From positions 72,911,465 to 72,975,464 of the forward strand of contig NC_087064.1 of assembly GCF_963678635.1 (NCBI RefSeq): a stretch of 64,000 nucleotides of DNA, in the 5' to 3' direction. Positions 31,030-41,879 of the stretch are shown piece by piece. Numbering within the stretch: position 1 is the stretch's first letter; every line of letters begins with the position of its first letter. Made by a program: the position numbers and the translations under genes. The notes beneath the pieces were generated by a model. That model worked only from the letters and a program-made list of their open reading frames with translations. It searched no databases and was not told the DNA's origin. Source of the stretch: Symsagittifera roscoffensis (Eukaryota > Xenacoelomorpha > Acoela > Convolutidae).

Positions 31030-31790
31030 TAGCCTCTAACTGGCTCAACGCCTTACCATTGAACATATATAACTTCAACCTGAATAAATCAGAACTCAGA
31101 GATGGTATTTACTTAAGATACGGATGGAAACCGACCAAAACCCCACTCACATGTGCATGCGGTGCTAATTTTAACTTGACACATGCGCTACACTGTGCAA
31201 AGGGCGGTAACACACACATAAGACACAATGAAATTAGAGACACATTCGCCAACCTTATGAGCGAGGTTTGCCATGACGCCGAGATTGAGTCGAAACTTCA
31301 GCCGTTGCAAGGCGAAAGCTTTGTCAACAATTCAACTACAACTGAAGATGAGGCACGACTTGACATTAAGGCAAACGGACTCTGGGGTTCACAATTTTAG
31401 CGCGCTTTCTTCGATGTGAAAAACTTTAACCCCCATGCCAAAAAATTGCGAAAACTGCATAAAGACGCATATAAATATCACGAAATGCTGAAGAACTCCA
31501 AATATCAGCAAAGTAAGCGTAGAGCAGAGTAGCTTTAAACGTAGAGCAGAGTAGCTTCTGCCCGGTGATTTTCGTATGCACCGGTGGCGCTGCTCCAACA
31601 GCCACGCGGACGATGCAATGATTAGCCGAAAACCAGACTACGAGGTCACTCCTAAAAGCAGGGCTTCTACTTACTTATCTCTATACTATTGCTTTTGTTC
31701 GGTGGATAAAATCATCATATCCGTCGATCAATCAACCTTTTTTCTCAACTCCTAGCTTTTATTATCTGAAAACGATCTTGCTGTTAATCT
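31030..31790 (+). pseudogene. CCHC plus restriction-like endonuclease domain of the non-LTR element
   Basis: CACGANFNLTHALHC gives the C-x1-C-x8-H-x3-C type finger, then RHNEIRD and EDEARLDIKANGLWG, then after a one-base break RAFFDVKNFNPHAKKL (31399-31446). These correspond to the finger, the RHN motif and the PD-(D/E)XK-like nuclease core (RLDI and DVK) of restriction-like endonuclease elements. A direct duplication of CGTAGAGCAGAGTAGCTT lies at 31518-31556. The C-terminal part (SSFCPVIFVCTGGAAP) stays recognisable to about 31790. Confidence 0.75.
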
Positions 31791-32394
31791 AAAAAACAAT
31801 TCAGGCCATTCCGGGAAGATAGAAGTTGTTAAAATACAGTTTTTTTTCTGATACCCTTCCGGATTCTTCAATCCAAACAAAGACCTGTTTTCTTCGCGAC
31901 CTGGACGGGTAGTAAAATCCTCCCATTAGCCCTCTTGATTTCCGGGAATTGCTCAGTAACAGTTGAAGCTTTACAATCGTTTTAAATTGGAGCGCTCTTC
32001 TACAAATATTGTCGACTGTATTCTTAATCTTCTTTTTTATCGCCCGTACGTCTGTTCTTCACTAGCGCAAATCGTCTGTCTGACCCTGGCATTTTCAGTT
32101 GCCACAAAAATCAGAATTGTAACGTGTCATACACATCCATATCGAAAATTTGAAGATTACTTCGTCAATCAAAATTGACCTCTCCAAATTCGTTCAATTG
32201 AAGGATTAACACTTTTAATGGTCCAAAACAGTCAATTTTCCAGCAAACTGCTAAAAATAAAATTTCGTTAATTACATGTATTTTCAGGTTTTTCTGTTCC
32301 AATGTCACATCCACGTACGCGTTGAAAGTTAGAGAAGCATGCAAAATTGACAAAGTTTTATTCGAAAAAAGATTAACTAAGCAAAAAATGAACA
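31791..32394. other. No gene seen
   Basis: AT-rich sequence without a supported coding frame, RNA gene or repeat. It separates the non-LTR element from the LTR-like array. Confidence 0.5.
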
Positions 32395-33890
32395 TTACTG
32401 AAACATTTCAATTTCATTGTAAAAAAATTAAGTGTCAGGGAAGAGTTAAGCGAAGATTCTAAAATCACTTCATTTGCTACTTGAATGAAAAATTTTTCAC
32501 TACTTGAATAAAAACTTGCCGCCAATATGCCAGTCGATCATGTGAAAGTGTTTTGAGATGTTCTTGATTGTTTTTTTTTGGTTTTTGTTTAAAAAAATTT
32601 CCGAATTGGCCTTGTCATGCTCGAGTTTCTCACAGGAACTAAAATACAAAAGCCGAGAATCAGAAAAGCCCAATAACAGTTGCGGGAATTTCGATAGACA
32701 ATCATTCGAGTGTCAATTTGCTATTCCTAATATGTCCGTACGTAAAAAATTTTGAGTTATCTCGTTCTTGATGGAGAGCATAGCAAGTGAATTAGAGAGT
32801 GTAGCAACTAAAGTGACCTTATGGTTCGAAACTACTTGAGTAACAAGATAAAAACTACTTGATCAAGTTTATAATACTACTTGAGTAATAATTGTGTACT
32901 TACCCTAAATTCGTTGAGTTACTACTGAACCATTTTTTCAATTTCATTGGAAAAAAAATTAAATGCCAGAGAGGAGTTACGTGAAGCTTCCAAATATGCA
33001 GTTTTTCACTACTTGAAATAAAAAATTTTACGAATTGAATGAAGATTTGCTACTACTATGCCAGTTGATCATATGAAAGAGTTTTGAGTTGTTCTTGATT
33101 GTTTTTTTTTTGGTTTTTGAATTTTATTTTACAATTTCTCGAATTGGTCTTATCACATTCTAGATTTTGGCGGCAACTAAAATACAAATGTCGAGAATCA
33201 GAAAAGCTGAATTAACAATTGCAGGAAAGTCGATAGAGAATAAGTCGACTGTCAAATTGCTATTCGCAATTTGTCCGTATGTAAAAACTTTGGTTTATCT
33301 CGTTCGTGATGGAGAGCATAGCAAGTGAATACGAGAATGCAGCAACTGAACTGACCAAATGGGTCAAAACTGCTTGAGCAACTTTATAATACTACTTGAG
33401 TAATAATTGTTTTACATACTTAAAACTTGTTGAATTGCTACTGAACCATTTTTTTCAACTTCATTGTAAGAAAATCAAGTGCCAGAGAGGAGTAACGCGA
33501 AGCTACCAAAAATACTTTTCGCTACTTGAATAAAAAATGTTCACTTCTTGAATGAAAATTTGCATCTAATCCGCCAGTCGATCATATCAAAGAGTTTTGA
33601 GCTGTTGTTGTTTGTTTTTTTTTGGTTTGTGGTTTTTGTTTTAGAAATTTTGGAGTTGGCCTTGTCGCGCTCAAAATTCCCGGGGCAAATAAAATACAAA
33701 AGTCAAGATTTACAAAAGCCAAATTATCGATTGCGGGAGAGTCGATAGAAAATCAGTCGAATATCAAATATTTATTCGCGATTTGTCCGTATGTAAGAAA
33801 ATTGAATAGACTGATCTCGTTCCCGATGGAGAGCATAGCAAGTGAATACGAGAGTGCAGCTACTGAATTGTTCTGCTACATCGTAATAAA
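32395..33890 (+). repeat. Three tandem LTR-like units, about 515-530 bp each
   Basis: Units begin with TGCCAGTCGATCAT near 32528, TGCCAGTTGATCAT near 33059 and CGCCAGTCGATCAT near 33572. In each, a T-rich stretch, TTGGCCTTGTCATGCTC, AACTAAAATACAAAAG, TTGCGGGA and ATTTGCTATTC follow in order. The same order and strings start the giant-element LTRs (TGCCAGTCGGTCAT ... GAGCCTGTCATGCTCAA ... AATAGCGGGAA ... ATTGCTATTCGCAATTT). The array is therefore best read as diverged LTR copies in tandem. Each unit ends with ACTACTTGAGTAA-type repeats. Confidence 0.7.
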
Positions 33891-35000
33891 ATTGTAGCTA
33901 CATCGTAATAAAATTGTAAACATATTTCAGAAAATTCGTTCGGAAGCGCTCTCGGATACCAATTTGAGGGAACCACGGAAAAATTAAGAAAAATAGAGAA
34001 AAAAAAGGAAAAACAAAACAAACAACAGAAAAAACTAAGAAAATCCACAAAATAGTACGAAAAGACAGGAAACGAACAGTGTCATTGGATATTAATTCTT
34101 GTGAAACAAACAGTGGCATTCAAGCTAGTTACAAGGGAAGCCAGGAATTGGGACGACAAACACTAGAGTATGTTGCAAGAGTCAATCGGGTATTGTTAAC
34201 AACTCTTTTTAAACACAAGAAAAAAAAAGTTAAAAGTGACCAGTATCGGCTCCGGCCATCATTTTGAACTAAAAAATGTTTTTAATTGAGCAGAGCTTGG
34301 AAACAATTTCTACAAAATTTCTCGTTTGTACCCATTGCTTTTCAGAAGTTTTTTGCTCACACAAGGGTGTGGTTAAACTAAGCGAGGTGATTAAGGGGTG
34401 CTTAGATTAAGGGGTGTTGTTGCAAACTAAAAAAAAGGGAGGTCTTTTTGTTATAATTTTTTTGATTTAGAAATTTCATATCAACGGGTGACAGCGACGA
34501 GAGCAAGAGTAACAACGCAAAAAATCTGTAAGAGATCAAAATAAGATAGCTTGATCGATGGGGCGTAAATATTGCCGTTTAGGGTTAGCAGGACGAAAAT
34601 TTTTGTTTTATATAGTTTTATATACATCTTAAATTACCAATGAGTTTTCTCATTCTTAACACTTCTTGATAAGTGCGTATCAACTAGGTACTAGCCAAGC
34701 TTTTGAGACATGACAACTAGTATTCAGACATGGAATGATTTTTAGAATAGCAGAATTTACACCTGGTCGGTTTAGTCTACCAAACATCTTTTTACTCACA
34801 ACCTGTAAATATTAAACCAAAAGGAAATTATGAATTGGATTTTATTTGAAGTTTAGTTTTTTTGAGGAGCAGGGGGCACGGACAATTGTCTCAATTGATT
34901 AAAATTGAACACAGTTGTCAAAAGAGTTAAAACTTATTTTAGTTGATTTTGCTTGAGTACAGGGTAACCGAATCAATTATTCTAGAGGTGTTCTACTTTA
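33891..35000. other. Degraded leader-like region, no gene seen
   Basis: No supported gene. It lies between LTR-like units and a minisatellite, the position of the untranslated leader in the giant element. Low-complexity A-rich and T-rich runs dominate (33980-34040). Confidence 0.5.
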
Positions 35001-35215
35001 GTCTTGGGAAGTTCAAACAACTATCCAACAGTTTTTGTCACGAGTCTTGAAGTTCAAACAGCTGCCGAAAAATTTTGTTCCGGAGTCCTGGGAAGTTCAA
35101 ACAACTGCTCATTGGTTCTGGTCTCGAGTCGTGGGAAGTTCAAACAACTGCCCAATGCTTTGGTCGTGAGAAGTTCAAACAACTGCCCAACATTTTTGTT
35201 ATTGGGAGGTACGCA
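35001..35215 (+). repeat. Minisatellite, five units around GGAAGTTCAAACAACTGCC
   Basis: The core (C)TTGGGAAGTTCAAACAACTGCCCAA recurs near 35003, 35048, 35091, 35136 and 35169 with spacers of 33-45 bp. It sits upstream of a gag remnant, as the 14-bp CTTGGGACAGT array does in the complete element, and shares the CTTGGGA core. Confidence 0.8.
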
Positions 35216-35599
35216 CAAAGTCCCATAATTTTTGGTCTTGAATCTTGAGAATTTCATAGAATTGCCCATGGTTCAATTTTCAGACTCCTAGGTAGTAAAG
35301 ATTTTTTAATTTAAATTTGTTAATTATAATAAAATTTCATCAAATTTAAATTTTAATTACCTGACTGACGGAGAGACAACTCTATTGACAAAGTATTTTC
35401 TAAACAACCAGGCATCCGTAGGTTGATCTCAAATACGGTATATTAGAAAATTTATAACTGTAGACATATCACTAAAAGGGGTCGGTATAAAAAATTTTTA
35501 CAGGAGTTTCAAATAGCAAAAAAAAACATAAATAGTGCAAAAGGTTAAGGAATTGGATAAATTGAAGAAAACAAGAAATTCAATGAGTAAAAGATGGAG

Positions 35600-37780
35600 A
35601 GTTATTCAACAAAAAAACCGTCGCCTTGAACTTAGCAGGCCATCGCAGACATCTCGTTCAAGAAAAAGAATATTTCAGTAGGCATGGTGAATACCAGAAG
35701 GACCAAGGGAACGACCAAAATGAAAAAAAAAGACTACTAGAGATTTTTTTGAGCAGGAGGCGATGTAAGCCCCAACGCAAGAGATTGTCCTGGAGACGCC
35801 GGACCACAGTATGGACAAGGGTGGCAAGGAGGTTGAAAAAATCGACATCAAGGCCAGCCAGAACCGAAAAAAGACAAAAGCATAAATCTTATGCGCAATA
35901 AGAGTAGACACCCAGATGAACAGCAAAACACCAAAAACAGTTGAAGATGGCACCTAAACCAAAAAAACGTCTTTCACGGAGAAAATCGAAAAAGCATTCA
36001 CAACAATGGTCGCCATGAAGCCATGAAAAAAGGAAGAGAATGCAGTTAAGATGAACAGGTGAAAAAGCTCTGGCCCAGTGTCGACCATAAGAATAGTTAT
36101 TACAGAACCTCATAAGGATTGCAAAAACACAGTGGAAAAACAACAATCTGAAGATCCCACAGCCACTGGATCTTCAGGACACCAGGTAATGATACAAACA
36201 ACAGAATTGATGCAAGGCTGGTCCAGATAGAGAGCAAAACCAAATGAGGCGAAGAGGAGAGAGAAAATTTGAAGAAAGAAAAAAGTACAAAAAAATCGAA
36301 GGACCTAAAAATGCCTAGTTGCAGCAAGAACAGCAGCGTAGAAGATGCTGAAAATAAGGGAGAAAGTGGAAGAGAATAAAGAAGAAGAGAAAAAGGGTCA
36401 AAAAAGGACATCAAAGAAATCAAAAAACATTGAGAAAAGGTGAACAGCCAACTGGAGAGTCTAGAGCCGAGGATAGAGAATGAGAACAGAGACCAAGCAG
36501 AGAACTCGTGTGCAATACAAACGAAAATGGTCGCACTCCTGAAGAAATCAATCACAATCGCAGCGAGAGAATCAGACAAAAGAGGAAAAACAGCAGGAAC
36601 GAGGTTACAAAATACGGAACAAAATCATGGACTAACTCGTTCACCAAAAAATAACGATAGTGCCATGTCATCAAATCACTATGTCACTCAAGCATCTTAA
36701 GGAAAGTATTGAAGAACTCCACAAGATAACACTGCACATACGACGCCAACACGACTGCAAAATGACCCAGTACTTGGGATAAGATCAACAGGACACTAGA
36801 GACATTCGTTGACAGAAACTCAGGACATAATGAAAGATGCGAGAAAAGCAAATCCAAGAAAATATTAATGCTTTCAAAAAACAACGCACCGACTCTTGGA
36901 GATATGAGGCCGAAATCAAGAGAGTACATGTTCATGAAACCGAAGAAAAACTTGTACTCAGCTGACCGCAACCTACAAGGAGGACACAGGCACCCAAAAA
37001 ATCATGGTGCAAACCGAGAGACAATTTGAAATAACGTCGTTCATGCGCTAAGTGAGAATCAACTGGCTGATCACCATGTATCAGACGGCACCCTGTACAG
37101 AGAAGGCATGAAGAGCTTGGGCTATTCCCCTGATGACGAAGACTTGAGTCAGATGAATGAGTTCTAACTCTATAGCGGCTTGATTACCGAGGTAGGGGCG
37201 AAGTGTTTCTTTTGCAACCAAGAGTACATCATCTTTTGCACTGTCTCTCCTTCATTTTGCAAGCCAATAACAAACCAAAATCTTCAGAAGCACAAACTAG
37301 CGAAAGCAGCGGTGCAAAACACGAGAAACAGGAAGACAGAAACACGGATCTGCTGAACAGATACAAGAAGAATGAAGAACTAACAACTTAATGATTAAAA
37401 GCGGTGCCCAGACCAGGAGAATGGCAAACAAAAACTTGAGAAACGCAGCACCAGATGAGATTAACAAAAAGAGCCAGGATCTAGCAACACAAGAATGCGA
37501 ACAAAAACAGAGTCAAGAGATCGAGAAAAAACAGATGAACAGGTTTCAGCACTGAGTAGAAAAGAACCAGAAGTGAGCGATGATCTAAAATGAGGAGCAG
37601 CTTCAATTTCAAAAAAATGATCACAGGAAAACCGTTTGGAAGTTTGAACATAGAAGCTAGAATCATCTCAATCATCACAATAGCAGAACACGAAGCGAAC
37701 ACAATACCGACCGCCCAAATTTTGGTGCACATAGATGTACACGCGGACGACTTGAAATCATTAAGTTTGTACCAAAATGT
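35600..37780 (+). pseudogene. gag: Eroded gypsy gag and linker
   Basis: Scattered frames match the complete element in order: GEYQKDQGNDQ near the start, NSQLESLEPRIEN and DQAENSCAIQTKM (36440-36530) matching the coiled coil, DMRPKSREYMFMKPKK (about 36900), a CFFCNQE knuckle start at 37203, KHKLAKAAVQN (about 37290), and MITGKPFGSLNIEARIISI followed by ILVHIDVHADDL (37617-37755) matching the protease N-terminal linker. Stops occur every few dozen codons. It stops before the DTGA motif. Together with the LTR-like units and minisatellite it forms a third, much older element. Confidence 0.8.
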
Positions 37781-38236
37781 ACCAAATCAAGATCATGATT
37801 ATATGTACTTCAGTCGAAATGAACTGTTCAAAATTTTAACTTTTCTTGCAATGGTAGTATGTGTCGGGAAGAAATCGCCGGGGGGGGGGGGGGGGGGTTG
37901 TTGCTGACCTCAATGTATTAACAAAGGCTATTGAGTATCCGGTCAGCACTTTATGTAATAACATAGGGAAAAAATTTCCCACTGTATTAAGATAGGGAAA
38001 AGAATTGGTACGGTTTCAGTGTGATGTTAAGAAAATAGTAAGAAAACGGTATTTTTTGAAATTTGTGTTGAAATGTCTAGTTTTTTTCGCAAAAATTTTG
38101 GTGCTCGTTACCTAATCAGTAATTTTTATTGGTGTATTACGAGGGAATAGATTTTCCAGTTTATTATGATTGATTGTGGGTTTCAGATTTTCAGATCGTA
38201 AGATGGTAAGTTTCAGAAAAATTTTTGGTGCAGATC
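37684..38236 (+). repeat. Inverted repeat, left arm
   Basis: It is the reverse complement of about 40735-41345, with substitutions and a gap of about 50 bp. The arm contains a piece of gypsy gag/protease linker (CCGCCCAAATTTTGGTGCAC onward), a G run of 20 at about 37880-37898, TGTATTAACAAAGGCTAT, CATAGGGAAAAAATT and GGTAAGTTTCAGAAAAATTTTTGG at its inner end. Confidence 0.8.
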
Positions 38237-39225
38237 TTACCATTTTTTAGGATAGTTTATTGATTTCTCTACAAATAAGGATTAAAAATTCATTGCATCA
38301 AGATAAGGAATAGGTTTCCCAATGTATTAAGATGGGGAATGGTAAGGTTTCAGTGTGATGTAAGCGACTGGTAAGAAAAACGTTGTTTTTTTTTAGTTTT
38401 TGTGTGGAAATGCCAAGTTTTTTCGCAAAAATCTCGGCAGGTGTTATTTAATTGGTGAGAAAAACGTGCAGATTGTGTAGTGAAGATACTATGTTTTTTT
38501 GATTTATGGAAATTAATGGTACGATGTGCAAAAACTTGACTTTTTATCGAAAAACTTGAAAGTTTTTCCAAAAAATTTCAAAACGCGAGAAAATTTGATA
38601 TAATTTGGGCTAACAACTATTTTACAATATGATCTAACTCTTCAGAACAGTGCTCTTTTCAGTTGTAACTATGCTGAAACCTACCGAAACCTCGAAAAAA
38701 AGTCCTGTTAATGGAAAAAACCTGCATGATTTCAAAGTTTTTGGAAAAAATTGCAAATTTTGAAACTTTTGGAAAAAATTGCAGAAAATCTGAAGGTTTT
38801 GGCTAATTTTTTGTTGCTTCTGGTCTAATTGAATAAACATACTTCCATACAGAATTTAAAATTAAGCTCAAATTGTATTTTAATTGAAATGATGTTGAGA
38901 CAATGATACAAAACTTTGAATAAAAATATGGACTTTTCCACAATTTTTTTCTCAAAATATTGAAATACTATTAAGTTTACCCGGTATTTTTACGTTGAGT
39001 CTATAAAATAATTTTTGTGTTGAGTTTTTGGAACGAGTTAAGAGCAGCTCCATCGATTATAGACCTTTGGAAGCAGAAATACGCAAGGGAACCTAGTTCC
39101 TAAGTTCTGCAATATCTAAAAACTTCTAAAAGAACACTTGTTAGAAAATTGATTTAGAAAAAAGAAGCAAATTGTAGAGGAGCGAAATTTATTAAGCAAA
39201 AACTCTATAATTTCATCTAATTTTT
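38237..39225. other. Partial second copy of the arm and noncoding sequence
   Basis: 38300-38460 repeats 37970-38100 in direct orientation (CCAATGTATTAAGATGGGGAA, GGTTTCAGTGTGATGT, TTTTTTCGCAAAAATCTCGG). The rest is AT-rich with no gene. Confidence 0.6.
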
Positions 39226-39231
39226 GAAGCA

Positions 39232-40616
39232 ATGGGTTGTTATTTCCATTTTTGCCCTTGTCAAGAAGCTAGACCAAGCCTAAATGATGATGATATCAAA
39301 CGAGAAATCAAGAAAAGAGAAAAGGATGAGCTTCAAAAAGGTTTTATTCCAGAAACAAGATACTTCAAAGAAAACAAATATGGGAGTGTAGTTGGTGGGA
39401 TCAATATAAAAACAACGTAGACGTAAGAAATCAAGTTCGAACTCATTTTCCTTTTAAAAGACCTCTTTCTGCCTATTCACTACTGCAAAACATTAGAAAT
39501 GAAAATGTTTGGCTATGCGCAATTTCATCTGAGTGTTTCAGATGATCCAAAAGCGATCTCACACCTACTTTCAAAAAAATTGATGTTACCAGAAACGCTA
39601 TTGGGGAATATATGAAGACATATATCGAAGAAAACGATTTGTGAAACAACTGCAACGAATATTGATATCAAGCTTCAATTTGACCAACAGAACACTTTTC
39701 ACTCCCTTTTTTAACTTTTACTTGGATCTTGGACTAAATTGTATTAATTCATCGATTTGTACAATACACACCGCGTAAAGTAATCAACAGTTTCGTTCAG
39801 TCTGTTGTTGATGCTAGGAGAGCCGCTGATGAAAATCCATTATCTAGTATGGTAGCCGAAACAATGAAACTGCTAAGAACTAGTTCCTGCGGCTATCAAA
39901 TAATGGACAGATCAAAACATACAATGACAAAATATCTTGGTACGAAAAAACCCATAAAGCTATCAATAACCAGTTCTTCAAGAGACTCAATGACTTAGCT
40001 ATAGATTTGTATGAAGTGGAACTTGTTAAATCTACTATAGAGCATCGTGAACTAATTATAGTAAGGTTTTTTATACCACAGTATGCCAAGTTGCGAATGA
40101 TGGAGCTGTAGTATAAATTTTCGATAAATTTTGCGACGTCAACAAACTTGAAGAACTCGAAATGGATACAGATTCCCTCTATTTGGCTTTGGCAGAAGAA
40201 GATTTAGATGAACGTGTCCTTCCCAGCAAGCGAGCAGAATGGATTGAAAAGCGAAGCAAGGACTGTCGAGACGACTTCAGAGCAGATGCGAAAAACAAAT
40301 TTTCCTCCGTACTTACTTTTCTAAACATAAGAAACATGACAAAAGAGAACCAAGATTATTCAAGGAGGAATTCAGATGCACCGAAATGCTATGCCTGCGT
40401 AGTAAAATTTATTGCTGTTACGATAGCAAAATTCAAAAGTATAAGTTTAGCAGTAAAGGACTGAACAAACGCGCGTTAGAACACTCTGGAAATGGCCCGA
40501 TGGTGAAGTATCGACAAGTACTGGATGAAGCAGTGAAGTCAACTAATAGAGGATTTAAAACGAGTAACCATGCAGTTGCAACTTATGAACAAACTTTGTT
40601 TACGATGCGGTAAATT
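39232..40616 (+). pseudogene. Protein-primed family B DNA polymerase fragment (Polinton/Maverick type)
   Basis: Pieces in shifting frames read CQEARPSLNDDDIKREIKKR (39259-39318), a KRPLSA...FGYAQFHL region (39450-39530), YTPRKVINS and SVVDARRAADENPLSSMVAE (39768-39860), SSCGYQIMDRSKHTMTKYLG (39874-39945), LIIVRFFIPQYAKLRM, EELEMDTDSLYLALAEED (from 40153), FKEEFRCTEMLCLRSKIYCC and LNKRALEHSGNGPM (40350-40500). These match in order the palm of the polymerase widely carried by Polinton-like elements in animals; DTDS is the catalytic motif C. Frameshifts near 39420, 40110 and 40380 and several stops make it nonfunctional. Exonuclease and N-terminal parts are absent. Confidence 0.88.
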
Positions 40617-40734
40617 AATACATTTTCTCTGTAATTAACTTTTTTCAATAATCCTTTTCAAACGCTGCGTTTGAGTTAAAAATTTTTTGTTTTCTGAATA
40701 AGAAAACGTTCATATCTTAAACATCCGCAAAATT

Positions 40735-41345
40735 GGCCGCCAAAAATTGTTCTGAAACTTACCATCTTACCAACTCAAACTCTGAAACCTATAACCAATC
40801 TTAATACATTGAAAAATCTATTTCAACGTTATATACCAATGATATATATCAATTAGGTAATGCGCGCCGAAATTTTTGCGAAAAAAAATAAACATTCCCA
40901 CACAAAATCTAAAATACCGTTTTTTTACCTTTCTCTTACCATCACACTGAAAGCTTACCAATTCTATTCCCTATCTTAATACATTGGGAATTTTTTCCCT
41001 ATGTTATTACATAGAGTGCTGACCGGATACTCTATAGCCTTTGTTAATACATGGAGGTCAGCGATACCCCCCCGCCCCCATCCCGGCGATTTCTACCCGA
41101 AACAAACTACCATTGCGAGAAAAATCAAAATTTTGAACAGTTCATTTCGACTGAAGTACATATAATCATGATTTTGACTGAAACAGCTTCATATCATGCG
41201 CACTCACTACCACTCATTGGTAATTCACAAAAGTGAGCATTTTGGTACAAACTTAATGATTGCAAGTAGTGCGCGTGTACATCTATGTGCACCAAAATTT
41301 GGGCGGTCGGTTCACTCAGATTTCGTATCACTTCGTGTTTTTCTA
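40735..41345 (-). repeat. Inverted repeat, right arm
   Basis: Reverse complement of 37684-38236. On the minus strand it keeps HEVIRNLSEP and ILVHIDVHAHYL, closer to the intact gypsy linker (HEVTRNLSEP, LMHIDVYADYL) than the left arm does. It is repeated again at about 61790-62430. Confidence 0.8.
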
Positions 41346-41879
41346 CTGAACTCGACTCAATTTCTACTTTACATATACTACTCACAATATAGCTCCGAAC
41401 AATTCAGTACTATTCATTCAAAAAAAAATAAAATATTTTGAAATGATCGTTGGATAAGAATGGAGTTTTTGTTTTTACTAAAGTTAACAAGTACTGAAAG
41501 GGTTCTGTTATATGTTTCTGCAAGAACCAGCCATGTCTGAAATTGAAACCATAAAATCAAAGACATTGTACAGCAAGGACAGATATTCGAAATTTACACT
41601 CAAAGTGAAGAGCATTGGTCCAAATTGGTTTCTGAAGCCGTTTTGAAGGGCTGTAAAAAATTTGAGATGCATTAAGCAGATTTGCTAAACTCAATAAACT
41701 GATCGACTTGAAAACTATTTTGAGTCGACCACACCGCATTATAATATAAGTATGAAACTTAAATTGTTATCTGTATTTAATTTTAAAATAACAAGTTACT
41801 ACGTACGTGCTACCTTCGTAACAAAAGCATTTAACTTTTATATTGATGTTTTACATAACAAATAACATGAAGCAATAAA
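41346..41879. other. Upstream region of the spliced gene
   Basis: AT-rich with no coding frame supported. It is kept in the second copy (about 62430-62966). Just before the ATG the copies differ: GAAGCAATA here, a longer insert of about 24 bases in copy 2. No TATA box could be assigned with confidence. Confidence 0.4.

Larger units (their letters stand above)
28719..31790 (+). mobile_element. Decayed non-LTR retrotransposon with restriction-like endonuclease
   Basis: A PHD-like finger, a reverse transcriptase and a C-terminal CCHC plus endonuclease region follow one another in a single direction over about 3 kb, with many stops and frameshifts. The order and the motifs match a family seen in cnidarians, fishes and other animals (SENDGS-SKT, GPSGLDA, KYPGVRPIGIGEVMRRIIG, CYADDGNAVGKL, HALHCAKGG, EDEARLDI). 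The restriction-like endonuclease downstream of RT is typical of the R2/NeSL/CRE grade. I could not place the clade. Confidence 0.85.
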
